Positions 50,512 through 60,386 of a stretch of 64,000 nt of DNA are shown piece after piece. The stretch is from Marinomonas communis (GTDB taxonomy: Bacteria > Pseudomonadota > Gammaproteobacteria > Pseudomonadales > Marinomonadaceae). Every line of letters begins with the position of its first letter. The first letter of the stretch is position 1. The position numbers and the translations under genes are program-made. Below the pieces are notes generated by a model that saw only the letters and a program-made list of their open reading frames with translations, was not told the DNA's origin and did not search any database. The stretch is taken from contig NZ_SNZA01000001.1 of NCBI RefSeq assembly GCF_004363305.1, forward strand, positions 1,081,228-1,145,227, written 5' to 3'.

Positions 50512-53130
50512 ATGGATTTATCAAATTATGTGAGCGACCTCCCATTTACTCAGAACGCTCCGCAACACGTCATTCAAACCCTTAATGAGCTGGCCCAACT
50601 TAAAGAACTCAACGCTGGAGACATGTTAGCTCAGCAGTTTGAGGTGGGACATTCTCTTTACTTTCTGGTTTCAGGAGAGATCTCAATCTCTATTCCTTTG
50701 CAAGAGTCTGGAAAAAGCTATCATGTAGGCCTAATCAACCAATCATTCGCACCGATTGGCTGGTCTGCGTTTCGCCAGCCTTCTCGCTACGCAACAAGCT
50801 TTCAGGCTACCAAATCAAGCCAACTGATCAGCTGGCCTATTTCGTCACTACAGAAGCTGCTTGAACAAGAAACAGATTTTGCTGATCAATTTTTGTCATT
50901 CGTTTATCGAGAATCACTGCCTGTACTGACCAGCATTCAGAACCAAACTCGCCCATTCTTCGCAAATGAGTCGCTCGCATTTGAAGAAACTCGTCCATTA
51001 ATAAACCCTGTTATCCAAAAACAGTCGATCAAACAAACCACAGCATTTTTAAGCGATACAGCGTTCTGCGAATCATTCACTCAAGTGGAGTTGCAGGCCA
51101 TTGCCAAACAAGCGGGGGTTATCCTAGCGCATCAAGGCGATATCCTCTCCCAGCAAGATCAAGCCGAAGATGGACTTTATTTCTTGGTTCAAGGTAAAGC
51201 GGTTGTCAGCTACCAAACAGAATCCGGCGACATCATCACCACGCGCACGATTTCACGCCCGGGTACCGTGTTAGCTTGGTGCACTACAGATGAACAACAA
51301 CGCAATCGTGCGACCATTATTAGTTCTCGTGACTCGACGGTCCTATTTATACCAAGGCTTTCTTTGGTAAACATTTTTGCTGATATGCCTAAGCTAGCAC
51401 TGAAATATTGGTATCGTTTAATCTGGTTAGTCGGCACACATTTAGTGTCGGCTCGAATGCGTTACCTATCGCAAATCGCAGGTGATGAAGTGCTGGCAGT
51501 GAACAGCATGATTGAACAGAACGCTGCCGTTCTACCAGTAAGCTCGCCGCTTTATAAAGTGGGATCTCTTTTGAAAAATGCGGTGACGACCGATGAGGCT
51601 TTTGGCGTTTTATATCGTTGCCTACACTATGGTACAAGGATTGAGCGTACGGTTGCGGGGATGAGTTTAGACATTCTTAAAGACCTGCAACGAGAAAATG
51701 CTTTCTACCGTAAGCTTGCTAACATTTATGATTCCGTCAATGCACTACCCGACGAGCAAAGTTCAATCGATGTAAGACGTTTTGGTACGGAGCAGTTCCG
51801 CCAAGCTTTCAAGCAAGTACCTTACATCATTAAAGGTATGGAAAATCTACCGAAGAAGCCCGGCAGCTTGTTCTTTTACAACCACCTTTTAGGTTCTAGC
51901 AGCACACAACTTGCGAATGGCTTCCGCTACTCCCTTGATGCGCAATTTATCAGCTCAATGGTGATTTACAAACAATATGGCGTGGCTGCGCAGCGAGTGG
52001 TACGACGCAGTAAGGAATTTGAGTTCTGGCGTGACGCATACTATGAACGTTTTGGTAATGTATTTGTCGACAGCTGGAGTGCTCTCACATCTGGAACAGA
52101 AGCGCACGACCAATTCATCGCTGATGGTCAAACAACCCTAAAAGCTAAAACACCTTTATTAATTTCACCTGAAGGAAAGAGCTTCGCAACCGATCAATCA
52201 CCTGGTGAATTACTTCCCTATGTGTTCGAATTGGCTGGATCTTTGAAGGGTGAAGAGGAACCTTGGTTAGTGCCTATTGCGGTCGCCAACTTCGATAAGC
52301 GCTCCGATCACAATATTTATACGGTAGTCATTAAACCGGCTTTCAAACTCTCAGAGCGCGTCGATATCTCGGATAAAGAAGCGCTTTCTGCTTTCTTGAA
52401 AGACTACCAGCAAGAGTTCCGCTCAGCGGTAAAAGAAGCTGAAGAGCTAGCGCAAGAAATTAAGAAATACCCGATTCTTAGCCAGCGAGAAGGCTGCCTA
52501 TCAAACGTTAGAAGTGTTAATCAGATCGATGTTGAATTTGAATCGGATGTTCGTGAACTAGAATTTCGCTCAGCTCACCGTCGTTTTGATAAGCGCCCGG
52601 TAGCATTTTATGGCAGCTCCACCATCAAATCTTGGTCAGAATTTGAAGCCCCTTTTGATACTAAGGAAACCATTAACTTAGGCTTTAATGGTGCGACACT
52701 AGATGCCTGCGTTTATTACTTTGAACGCATTATCTTACCTTATAACCCTCGCTCTTTGGTGCTTTATGCAGGGGACAATGACATTGGTAATAAGCATAAC
52801 AGCAATAAAGTGATTGATCGGTATGTCAGCCTTTTAGAAAAAGTAGATCGCTATTTACCTGGGATTCCAGTCACCATTCTTGGCGTCAAAATTAGCCCAA
52901 CTCGACACGGTTTAGAAGCAACAGTGAATGCAACAAACCAGATGCTTAAGCAGCTTGCACGAACAAGACCCAACACTCTCTTTGTCGATACCAACGAATC
53001 GATTCTAGATAAGCATGGGAATGCTGACGAAAGCTTGTTTGAAGAGGATAAATTACATTTAAATCAAAAAGGCTATCTGAAACTCAACGCTCAATTACAA
53101 TCTAAAAAAGCTCACATATTCGACCAATAG
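50512..53130 (+). CDS. cNMP-binding/acyltransferase-like/SGNH hydrolase fusion protein
   Basis: An 872-residue cytoplasmic fusion. Two cyclic-nucleotide-binding-like domains (about residues 15-135 and 180-300) precede a glycerol-acyltransferase-like region (about 435-620) with NHLLGSS at H458 and SPEGKSF; the usual D of H-x4-D is S463. The C-terminal part (about 690-870) is an SGNH/GDSL hydrolase with FYGSST (catalytic S703), GFNGAT, GDND and D846-KL-H849. The start ATG has AAGGTGG upstream. I know no named protein with this combination; a regulated lipid-remodelling enzyme is a reasonable inference. Confidence 0.85.
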   Translation: MDLSNYVSDLPFTQNAPQHVIQTLNELAQLKELNAGDMLAQQFEVGHSLYFLVSGEISISIPLQESGKSYHVGLINQSFAPIGWSAFRQPSRYATSFQATKSSQLISWPISSLQKLLEQETDFADQFLSFVYRESLPVLTSIQNQTRPFFANESLAFEETRPLINPVIQKQSIKQTTAFLSDTAFCESFTQVELQAIAKQAGVILAHQGDILSQQDQAEDGLYFLVQGKAVVSYQTESGDIITTRTISRPGTVLAWCTTDEQQRNRATIISSRDSTVLFIPRLSLVNIFADMPKLALKYWYRLIWLVGTHLVSARMRYLSQIAGDEVLAVNSMIEQNAAVLPVSSPLYKVGSLLKNAVTTDEAFGVLYRCLHYGTRIERTVAGMSLDILKDLQRENAFYRKLANIYDSVNALPDEQSSIDVRRFGTEQFRQAFKQVPYIIKGMENLPKKPGSLFFYNHLLGSSSTQLANGFRYSLDAQFISSMVIYKQYGVAAQRVVRRSKEFEFWRDAYYERFGNVFVDSWSALTSGTEAHDQFIADGQTTLKAKTPLLISPEGKSFATDQSPGELLPYVFELAGSLKGEEEPWLVPIAVANFDKRSDHNIYTVVIKPAFKLSERVDISDKEALSAFLKDYQQEFRSAVKEAEELAQEIKKYPILSQREGCLSNVRSVNQIDVEFESDVRELEFRSAHRRFDKRPVAFYGSSTIKSWSEFEAPFDTKETINLGFNGATLDACVYYFERIILPYNPRSLVLYAGDNDIGNKHNSNKVIDRYVSLLEKVDRYLPGIPVTILGVKISPTRHGLEATVNATNQMLKQLARTRPNTLFVDTNESILDKHGNADESLFEEDKLHLNQKGYLKLNAQLQSKKAHIFDQ

Positions 53131-53143
53131 AGCTTTAAATACT

Positions 53144-53172
53144 TGGGTAGTCCACGCTTTATGGTCTACCCA
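53144..53172. terminator. hairpin between two convergent signalling genes
   Basis: TGGGTAG and CTACCCA pair over a 15-base loop with additional CCA/TGG pairing. No T run is present on either side. It probably acts as a weak terminator or mRNA end stabiliser. Confidence 0.55.
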
Positions 53173-53201
53173 GTTCTTAGCATTGATGATGCTGCACAGT
53201 G

Positions 53202-55820
53202 TTATATGTACTCTGCCATAAGTGGCTGCAAATACGTCCTTTCAATTACACTAGCGGCTTGAGGTTTTGCAAAATAGTACCCTTGCAAGTACTTACACCC
53301 AAAGGACTGCAGCAACTCCCATTGCGCTTGCGTTTCGACTCCCTCTGCAACAACATCCATGGACATGCTGGCTGCAAGCGCAATAATAGCTTTTGCCACA
53401 TCACGATCATAATGGTCATTGGTAATACCATCGATAAAACTTCTATCGATTTTCAATGTGTTGGCATTCAATTTTTTCAAATAGCCTAGGGAGGTATAAC
53501 CTGAGCCAAAGTCGTCTACCGACGATTTTACACCGCATCGTCTCAACGTATTTAAAACCACTGTCGCTTGGTCAGGATCCGCCATAATGGCCGTCTCAGT
53601 TAATTCTATTTCTAAGCAATCTCCTAAATAAGGGTGCTTTTGTAATAGCCCCTGGAAAAGATCAACTAGACCATTTCTGGTGATATGCGCAGCGGAAACA
53701 TTCACCGACACTTCTAACAACGGAAGCCCTCGTTTACGCCATTTCGAAAGCTGATCTGCGACCGCATTGACGACCCAACGATCCAACTCCAAGATCAAAT
53801 TGGACTCTTCAGCAATACCGATAAAACGATCAGGATACACTAAGCCAAGTCGAGGGTGATTCCAGCGCACCAAGGCTTCTAGGCCATAAACTCTTCCCGA
53901 GTCCGCTTCCACTTTCGGTTGAAAATGAAGCATCAGCTGATCTTGAATGATTGCTTCGCGTAACTCTGACTCCATTTGCACGCGCTCTGGTGTGGAGCCT
54001 TTCAAAAACGAGCGTTGCCAGAACACAAAACAACCTTTACCAGCTTTTTTGGCTTCATATAACGATATGTCGGCATAACGCATGGCGGTCACCATATCTT
54101 GAGCATCATTCGGCAGGTTAACAATGCCGACACTTGCGCCGATATACACCTGGGACTCAAAGACATTGAATACCGCAGATAATTGTTCAATAAGATGCTC
54201 AGCAATCTGCTCTTGTTGCTGACGTGATAATACCCCCGTCAGCAACACCACAAATTCGTCACCACCCTGTCTGGCAACCAAAGTAGCATTTTCAACCGAT
54301 GCCACTAATCGCTGTCCGACAAGATACAGCAGTCGATCACCAGCATGGTGCCCGAGTGAATCATTCACAAATTTGAACCGATCAAGGTCCAAATAAAAAA
54401 GAGTCATGGGCTGGGTTGTCAGCAGAGGAGAAGAAAGCTTTTGCGTTAGAAATTGCTCAAACTGAAAACGGTTAGGCAAAGAAGTTTGTGCATCAAAATA
54501 AGCCATGTGATGCAGCTGCTCTTGCACTTTCTTAGACTCAGTAATGTCATTGAAAATAGCAATAAAGTTAACCACCTTCCCCTGACTATCTCTCAAGGCT
54601 TCAAGTGATAACCAGATCGTCTTATCCACTAACTCAGGGCTAGTAAAGTAAACTTCCCCAGCCCAATGGCTACTTTCAATTACATGGCGCCATATATCAT
54701 TAATAGACATATCATGCGTCCATGCTGTCGCTAGACGCTCATTGATCCTATCAGCGAACTCCCAGGCTCGTAATTTAAAAATTCCGCAAGCAACGTCATT
54801 AAAGTCCAGTATTTCTTTATGACGACCCATTAAGACATTACCCTGCATAGAGGACTGAAAAAAATGCGATGAAATTTTCACCAAGTGTTCCGAGGTTCTT
54901 AGGTCGGAGATATCCTGTAAAACGCCTTGAATAGCATCTTTAGAATGAACACCACCTACTTTAAATCGCCCCCTTAGGATGACGTAAAACTCCTGACCCT
55001 CTATGGCGAAATGCAGCTCAGACTGTATGGATGTTCCGTATTTTTGACAGTGCTTAAATTGCTTTTTTAGGACTTGCTGCTCATCGTCGTTCACCAGCTC
55101 TAAAAAGTCCGCAAACATGAACCTTCGATAGCTTTGAGGCAGTTTTAACAGCGCGAGCAAGTTATCAGAGAATAGGATTTCTTGGCTGTCCAAATCGAAT
55201 GACCACTCCCCCATTTTGGCGAGCTCATGAGCGTTCTGTAATTCTTCTTCGAACTCCTCTAGTAGGCGCTCTGCTTGTTTTTGCTCAGTAATATCAGATA
55301 GCGTCCAAAGTCGACCTATCATTGCCTCCCCTCGCATGCGAGGCTTCACATGATATTGCAACCAGCGACCATCTTTTAACAAAAGCTCCCCATTAAAGGC
55401 GGCATGATTTTCATGACTGTTACGTAGGAAGGTTAGAAAATTATCTGGATTTTCTAACTGAATCGATAAAATCTGCAGAAAGCTGGCCATACTAATCGCC
55501 CCACTAAAATGCGGTGGGATTTGTAGTAACGTTGCCAGAGCGTCGTTGTATTTGAGCAATGCCTTTTCAAAGTCGACCAATAGCATCGCTTCAACAGAGG
55601 AGCCAAACGTAGCTTCGAACAGTTCCAAATTCTCTGTCGCAACATGGTTGTGCTCTTGTAAAGCCTCAGAAGCAAGATCAACTGATCTTTCCAGTAAGTT
55701 TATTTCTTGTTCTTGATCCCTAAACAGAAGATCTAATTCAGATGCCAAATTCTGAAGTTTGCGGTCTTCCAACTGATTTGGAAAATGCTTTTCAAGCAAG
55801 TACTTGATCTTCTGGTGCAT
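53202..55820 (-). CDS. PAS-GGDEF-EAL protein (cyclic-di-GMP turnover)
   Basis: An 872-residue cytoplasmic protein. About three PAS-like regions (roughly residues 60-170, 190-300 and 310-430) precede a GGDEF domain with intact GGDEF at 519-523 and an EAL domain with intact EAL at 648-650 and DFGSGYTSLGYL. No signal peptide or transmembrane helix is visible, so it senses an internal signal. Both catalytic motifs are intact; which activity dominates cannot be told. It is a single gene. Confidence 0.93.
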   Translation of the reverse strand: MHQKIKYLLEKHFPNQLEDRKLQNLASELDLLFRDQEQEINLLERSVDLASEALQEHNHVATENLELFEATFGSSVEAMLLVDFEKALLKYNDALATLLQIPPHFSGAISMASFLQILSIQLENPDNFLTFLRNSHENHAAFNGELLLKDGRWLQYHVKPRMRGEAMIGRLWTLSDITEQKQAERLLEEFEEELQNAHELAKMGEWSFDLDSQEILFSDNLLALLKLPQSYRRFMFADFLELVNDDEQQVLKKQFKHCQKYGTSIQSELHFAIEGQEFYVILRGRFKVGGVHSKDAIQGVLQDISDLRTSEHLVKISSHFFQSSMQGNVLMGRHKEILDFNDVACGIFKLRAWEFADRINERLATAWTHDMSINDIWRHVIESSHWAGEVYFTSPELVDKTIWLSLEALRDSQGKVVNFIAIFNDITESKKVQEQLHHMAYFDAQTSLPNRFQFEQFLTQKLSSPLLTTQPMTLFYLDLDRFKFVNDSLGHHAGDRLLYLVGQRLVASVENATLVARQGGDEFVVLLTGVLSRQQQEQIAEHLIEQLSAVFNVFESQVYIGASVGIVNLPNDAQDMVTAMRYADISLYEAKKAGKGCFVFWQRSFLKGSTPERVQMESELREAIIQDQLMLHFQPKVEADSGRVYGLEALVRWNHPRLGLVYPDRFIGIAEESNLILELDRWVVNAVADQLSKWRKRGLPLLEVSVNVSAAHITRNGLVDLFQGLLQKHPYLGDCLEIELTETAIMADPDQATVVLNTLRRCGVKSSVDDFGSGYTSLGYLKKLNANTLKIDRSFIDGITNDHYDRDVAKAIIALAASMSMDVVAEGVETQAQWELLQSFGCKYLQGYYFAKPQAASVIERTYLQPLMAEYI

Positions 55821-56164
55821 TACAACTCTCTAAAATGAATTTAGTACTATCAGACATGCATAGATAACGAGATATGATGCTAATGAATTTCATCCTTAAT
55901 TTCTAATGAAATCACCCTTAATTTCTTATGTAATAGACTTGACTCTCACGTAAAAAAACATCAGCATGACATGGATCCAGTTTTCAACTAGCAAAAGATT
56001 TCACGACTCATGGCATTCACTTCTAAACGCAACGGCGATAAACGTAAGGAAAAGAAACCTTGCGATGCTGGCGTGTGAATGTAATTTAACAAATTCCCCC
56101 GGCAGCATGTTTGCCGATGGAATACCTAAGCCAGCATGCTACCGATAAACAATGAGGTAACAGC
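55821..56164. other. 344-bp intergenic region upstream of dapA
   Basis: AT-rich left part with no features I can support. At 56101-56117 a small hairpin CGGCA-N7-TGCCG is visible, followed by sequence resembling its partner in reverse; it could be an attenuator or leader, but it does not match a lysine riboswitch. A ribosome binding site GAGG precedes dapA. Confidence 0.4.
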
Positions 56165-57037
56165 ATGTTTCAAGGCGCTATCACTGCACTAATCACTCCT
56201 TTTTCCAACAATCGTCTAGACGAAGATGCACTTCGTCGAATTGTCCGCTGGCAGATTGACTCAGGCATTAACGGACTGGTTCCTGTTGGTACAACTGGCG
56301 AAAGTCCAACGTTGAGTGAGGCTGAACATAAACGCGTTGTTGAAATCACAGTTGAAGAAAGCAATAAGTCTGTTTCAATCATCGCTGGTGCAGGCTCTAA
56401 TAACCCAATCGAAGCAGTAGAATACTCAAACTTTGCGGCTCAAGCAGGCGCGGATGCTGCACTTCATGTTGCAGGCTACTATAATCGTCCAAACCAACGT
56501 GGCTTGTATGCTCATTATGAATACGTTCATAACCATACAAATTTACCTATTGTCATTTACAACATTCCACCACGTGCAGTCGTTGGTGTAGACGTCTCTA
56601 CCATGGCAGAGCTGGCAAAACTTGAACGTGTTGTTGGCGTAAAGGATGCTACAGGCGATTTAACGCGCCCTATCCGAGAACGCGCGCTGATTCAAAAGCC
56701 TTTCAGCTTCCTAAGTGGCGATGACGTAACCGCTGTAGCCTACAATGTTGGTGGTGGTAATGGTTGTATTTCCGTCACTTCTAACATTGCTCCAAAGCTA
56801 GTGGTTGAACTGCATAAACTTTGTCGCGAAGGTGATTTTGTTGCCGCTGCAGCACTTCAAGACAAGTTATTTGCACTCCACTCCTCTCTCTTTATCGAGC
56901 CAAACCCAGCTGGCCCGAAATACGCCATGTCTCTACTTGGCCTATGTTCTGAAGAAGCACGACTGCCAATGATGCCGTTACAAGAAAGCACCAAAGAAAC
57001 TATCCGCAATGCAATGAAGGCTCTCGAACTTATTTGA
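56165..57037 (+). CDS. dapA: 4-hydroxy-tetrahydrodipicolinate synthase
   Basis: A 290-residue class I aldolase that condenses pyruvate and aspartate semialdehyde in lysine and diaminopimelate synthesis. The motifs GTTGESPTL, YNIPPRAVVG and the Schiff-base lysine in VVGVKDATGD (around residue 161) are conserved, and the length matches E. coli DapA (292). It is a single-gene unit with a terminator after it. Confidence 0.97.
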   Translation: MFQGAITALITPFSNNRLDEDALRRIVRWQIDSGINGLVPVGTTGESPTLSEAEHKRVVEITVEESNKSVSIIAGAGSNNPIEAVEYSNFAAQAGADAALHVAGYYNRPNQRGLYAHYEYVHNHTNLPIVIYNIPPRAVVGVDVSTMAELAKLERVVGVKDATGDLTRPIRERALIQKPFSFLSGDDVTAVAYNVGGGNGCISVTSNIAPKLVVELHKLCREGDFVAAAALQDKLFALHSSLFIEPNPAGPKYAMSLLGLCSEEARLPMMPLQESTKETIRNAMKALELI

Positions 57038-57047
57038 TCACCCTACA

Positions 57048-57078
57048 TAAAAAGGCAGCGAAAATTCGCTGCCTTTTG
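57048..57078 (+). terminator. terminator of dapA
   Basis: The stem AAAGGCAGCGAA/TTCGCTGCCTTT with a short loop is followed by TTTT-containing sequence on the plus strand. It can also end nadE transcription, since nadE converges here. Confidence 0.85.
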
Positions 57079-57107
57079 ACATGATTTCAGTATCAGACTA
57101 ACAATAT

Positions 57108-58745
57108 CTATTCACCAATGTGCCAGCCATTTGTGATGGGGTATCGTCGATCTCTTCCGAAACCGCGCTCTGTGATTCGCACTCCTGTTGGCGATTGGCG
57201 GCGCTTGTATTCATTAAGGTCGACAAGACGTAATACACGATAAACCGTCTCACGATCAAAGGTGCCCAGCGCCAAGATTGCTTCTGCACTCATGTCTTTT
57301 TCAATGTACATATGCAGGATTTGATCTAAGACATCATAGCTTGGCAATGAATCTTCATCGACTTGGTCAGGCGCTAATTCAGCACTTGGTGGACGTGTAA
57401 TCACACGCTCAGGAATCACATAGCCTAAAGTATTTCGGTATCGGCATAGACGGAATACCAAGGTCTTAAATACATCTTTCAGAACCGAATAGCCGCCAAC
57501 CATATCGCCGTATAACGTCGCATAACCAACAGCCATTTCACTCTTGTTGCCCGTTGTCAGTACCATGTAACCTTTCTTGTTAGAAATCGCCATCAGTGTC
57601 ACACCGCGGGTTCGAGCTTGCAGGTTTTCTTCTGTGGTATCACGACCATAGCCTTCAAATTCTGGAGCCAAGGTCTCCATGAAAGCAGTTACCATCGGTT
57701 CAATCGGCAAAACGCTGTATTCGACACCTAGAAGCTTGGCTTCTTCTTCTGCGTCTTCCAGGCTCATCGACGACGTGTAGGTATACGGCATCATAACCGC
57801 CTGCACCCGATCAGCACCAATCGCATCAACCGCGACGGCTAATGACAACGCTGAGTCAATACCACCACTTAAACCAAGTACAATGCCTTTGAAGCGATTT
57901 TTCTCAATGTAATCTCGAAGCCCTGTTACCATAGCTTGATAAACACTGGCTTCAACATCCATGGTCGGTGCGATTTCTCCCGCCATCACTTCCACGCGAG
58001 GCACACGATCTTCTGCGATGGTAAAATCTACACAATAAAGCCCTGATTCGTACCAAGGGGCTTGGCGGACTTTTTGACCTTGTGCATTCACCACAAAAGA
58101 ACCGCCTTCGTAGACCAACTCATCCTGCGCGCCCATGTAGTTTACATACACAATAGGTAACTGGTTTTCTGTTGAACGCTGGTGCAGTAATCGCTCACGC
58201 ACACCCATCTTTTCAATATGGAAAGGAGATGCATTAAGGTTCAAGATCATTTCAGCACCCGCGTCTTTGGCCTGTGCAATAGGCTCCGGATGCCAAATAT
58301 CTTCACAAATACTTAGGCCAACTTTCGCTCCTTTGATCTCAACGATGCAAGGCGTATGCCCTGCTTGGAAGTAGCGCTTATCATCGAAAACTTGGAAGTT
58401 AGGCAGCTTCTGTTTGCAGTACTCACCTAGAATTTTACCTTGATGGAAAACACCTGCGCAGTTGAAGAGCTCTCCATCAATCTCACGTGGGTAGCCTACA
58501 ACAACAAATATGTCATGAACTTGTTCTAAAATCTGAGTCAGAGCCGCTTCAATTCTCGGTGTTAAGCTAGGACGTAACAAAAGGTCCTCAGGTGGATAAC
58601 CGGTAAGCGTTAGTTCAGGAAAAACGATAACGTCTGCGTTATGCTGATCTCTAGCGATCAAAGACTGAGCAATCACGGATTCCGTGTTATTTTTTATATC
58701 GCCAACCAGCATATCTAGTTGGGCCATAGCGATTCGAATGGTCAT
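57108..58745 (-). CDS. nadE: glutamine-dependent NAD(+) synthetase
   Basis: A 545-residue two-domain enzyme. The N-terminal nitrilase-like glutaminase domain (about residues 1-260) carries the catalytic Cys in VGLSICEDIWHP, and the C-terminal synthetase domain has the P-loop LGLSGGIDSALSLAV. It converts nicotinic-acid adenine dinucleotide to NAD+ with glutamine as ammonia donor. Start ATG at 58745 is preceded by a weak ribosome binding site. It is divergent from the PP0621-like gene. Confidence 0.97.
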   Translation of the reverse strand: MTIRIAMAQLDMLVGDIKNNTESVIAQSLIARDQHNADVIVFPELTLTGYPPEDLLLRPSLTPRIEAALTQILEQVHDIFVVVGYPREIDGELFNCAGVFHQGKILGEYCKQKLPNFQVFDDKRYFQAGHTPCIVEIKGAKVGLSICEDIWHPEPIAQAKDAGAEMILNLNASPFHIEKMGVRERLLHQRSTENQLPIVYVNYMGAQDELVYEGGSFVVNAQGQKVRQAPWYESGLYCVDFTIAEDRVPRVEVMAGEIAPTMDVEASVYQAMVTGLRDYIEKNRFKGIVLGLSGGIDSALSLAVAVDAIGADRVQAVMMPYTYTSSMSLEDAEEEAKLLGVEYSVLPIEPMVTAFMETLAPEFEGYGRDTTEENLQARTRGVTLMAISNKKGYMVLTTGNKSEMAVGYATLYGDMVGGYSVLKDVFKTLVFRLCRYRNTLGYVIPERVITRPPSAELAPDQVDEDSLPSYDVLDQILHMYIEKDMSAEAILALGTFDRETVYRVLRLVDLNEYKRRQSPTGVRITERGFGRDRRYPITNGWHIGE

Positions 58746-58821
58746 TACGTTGTGATCTCTGACACTCTATTTAATGGTATTCGTGTTATTGTCGTGGAAT
58801 TACAAGGTTAAGGTAAAGAGC

Positions 58822-59073
58822 ATGATTGTACGTTTGTTATTTTTTATTCTAGTTTTTGCCATTGTTTGGGTAATTTATCGACAATTTGCAAAAGCCATCG
58901 TTGCGAAGTCTAAGTCCGTCAAGAAAGCCGACAAAGCAAATCACGAAGAAAGTATGGTCAAATGCGCAACATGTGGCACCTTTGTTCCATTAAGCCATGC
59001 GGTGTACGATCACAACCAAGTCGCATTTTGCAGTATGGAACACAAAATTGAGCACTCAGACCAGCAGAAGTAA
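58822..59073 (+). CDS. PP0621 family zinc-ribbon-like membrane protein
   Basis: An 83-residue protein with one N-terminal transmembrane helix (residues 2-20) and a C-terminal cysteine-containing part: CATCGTFVPLSHAV and FCSMEHK. This matches the PP0621/DUF2256-like small protein family with a treble-clef-like metal site. I chose the ATG at 58822, preceded by AAGAG, over an upstream ATG 16 codons earlier. Function unknown. Confidence 0.8.
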   Translation: MIVRLLFFILVFAIVWVIYRQFAKAIVAKSKSVKKADKANHEESMVKCATCGTFVPLSHAVYDHNQVAFCSMEHKIEHSDQQK

Positions 59074-59107
59074 CCTTCGCAGGTTAACAGGAAGCAATTT
59101 ATTTTGA

Positions 59108-59518
59108 CTAAGGCAGTGTGAGCCACATCTCTCTTTTTGCGCCAGAATCGTCATGCCACCAACATTTGATGTGTTTTTTATCAAAGGACGCGCACCAGCG
59201 CTCTACTGATAATGACGATAGGCGCTTACGTTGTAGCCACACTCTCTGCCCTTCTAGCATTTTGCTCTGCCACCCTTCGACTGAAGGACTACAAAACCCG
59301 ATGCATGAGGGCCCTCCGCCTGGTGAGGGGGTAAGATCAGACAGAGCAAGATAAGCATTGTGCCAAACCACATTTTGCGAAAGCACTTCAGTGGCCAATT
59401 GGAAGCGTTTGTGATCGTTTATAACAGTTTGCTGCTGCAGTAAAAGCAAACCCAACATCACAACAAGCAATAATACAGGAACACTGATCCATCCCCGACT
59501 CTTAGCAGTTTTACTCAT
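59108..59518 (-). CDS. YgdB-like minor pilus assembly protein
   Basis: A 136-residue membrane-anchored protein with an N-terminal hydrophobic helix (about residues 10-27) and a small periplasmic domain containing paired cysteines (CIGFC and later CASF...KCW). It lacks a clear prepilin cleavage site. The composition and position after the minor pilin genes resemble E. coli YgdB (DUF2509) in the ppdA-ppdB-ygdB-ppdC cluster. It starts within the end of the upstream gene (8-bp overlap) and is the last gene of the group. Confidence 0.6.
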   Translation of the reverse strand: MSKTAKSRGWISVPVLLLVVMLGLLLLQQQTVINDHKRFQLATEVLSQNVVWHNAYLALSDLTPSPGGGPSCIGFCSPSVEGWQSKMLEGQRVWLQRKRLSSLSVERWCASFDKKHIKCWWHDDSGAKREMWLTLP

Positions 59519-60386
59519 TGTTTTTCGCGACCACTAGCTTACCGATCCCCGAACATATGTTGTCATATTGCCAGCTGTCACCACGTAAAGTCCGATAGGC
59601 AAAAATAGACTGTCGTGCTTCACAATTTGGTAAACGGAAGTGGTATTCAACGAGCAGGCCAAGGAACTTATCGGAAGTCACCTTGTGGGGTTGATTCAAC
59701 AACTCATCAGCAAAACCGTCATCATTGTGATCCAGTAATGAATAAAAACGTAAATGCTTAACTCCAGGCGTAAGCTCCAATGCATTGCCTTGCATAGCAG
59801 ATCGCCGCCAAAATGCGTTTTCACCTACCTTGCCAGGCTTTACAAACCAATAAAAAGGCTCTTGAGAATAAACATGTAACTCCCCCTCCGATATAGGCTC
59901 GGGCCACAGAGCGATCACTTTGTCATTTGAAGTCGAAACTATTGGTACTTTTTGTGTACTATGGCAATCACTTGCTTGCAATTGGTCTCCCACATCAATG
60001 CTACTGCATACCGCTGGCAGCTCGACTAGACCACTCTTCAATGTTCCAAATGTCGAGCAGGCGCCAACATAGGAGCCATACAGCCAGTCCGCATCTCGGT
60101 CTAAATCATAGCCCTTTAACCGCGGTGGAATTTGATCGCTTGTGCCTACCTCAATCTCCAACTTACTTGTTGAACAGCCAAAATCTCCCACCTGACTCAA
60201 CTGCGACGTTAACTGGTCAGTTATATTCTGCTCCAACAACATTAGCGCCAACATTTGGCGCCTAGTCTCCGTTGTTTTTTGAACCTGTTGAATACTTGGA
60301 GTCAGTAGCGCAAATAAACCTGTCAATATGGCAATCACCAGTAACACTTCTAGCAACAGATAACCATTAAGACGCTGCCTTACCAT
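59511..60386 (-). CDS. minor prepilin, PilW/PpdB-like
   Basis: A 292-residue class III prepilin-like protein with a short basic leader MVRQRLNG cut before YLLLEVLLVIAIL, in which the glutamate is at position +5 as required. I chose the ATG at 60386, which overlaps the stop codon of the upstream gene in ATGGTAA; the longer form has no sensible leader. The C-terminal part has cysteines CSTFG and CSSID that may form disulfides. It is a minor pilin of a type IV or type II-like system. Confidence 0.85.
   Translation of the reverse strand: MVRQRLNGYLLLEVLLVIAILTGLFALLTPSIQQVQKTTETRRQMLALMLLEQNITDQLTSQLSQVGDFGCSTSKLEIEVGTSDQIPPRLKGYDLDRDADWLYGSYVGACSTFGTLKSGLVELPAVCSSIDVGDQLQASDCHSTQKVPIVSTSNDKVIALWPEPISEGELHVYSQEPFYWFVKPGKVGENAFWRRSAMQGNALELTPGVKHLRFYSLLDHNDDGFADELLNQPHKVTSDKFLGLLVEYHFRLPNCEARQSIFAYRTLRGDSWQYDNICSGIGKLVVAKNNE

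Noticed and set aside
50512..55820. The two neighbouring signalling proteins both have 872 residues
   Set aside because: Their domains and sequences are unrelated, so the equal length is a coincidence and not a duplication.
56010..56078. A 22-codon open frame beginning MAFTSKRNGDKRKEKK upstream of dapA
   Set aside because: It has no ribosome binding site, no known family, and only the length expected by chance; a leader peptide for dapA would need more support.
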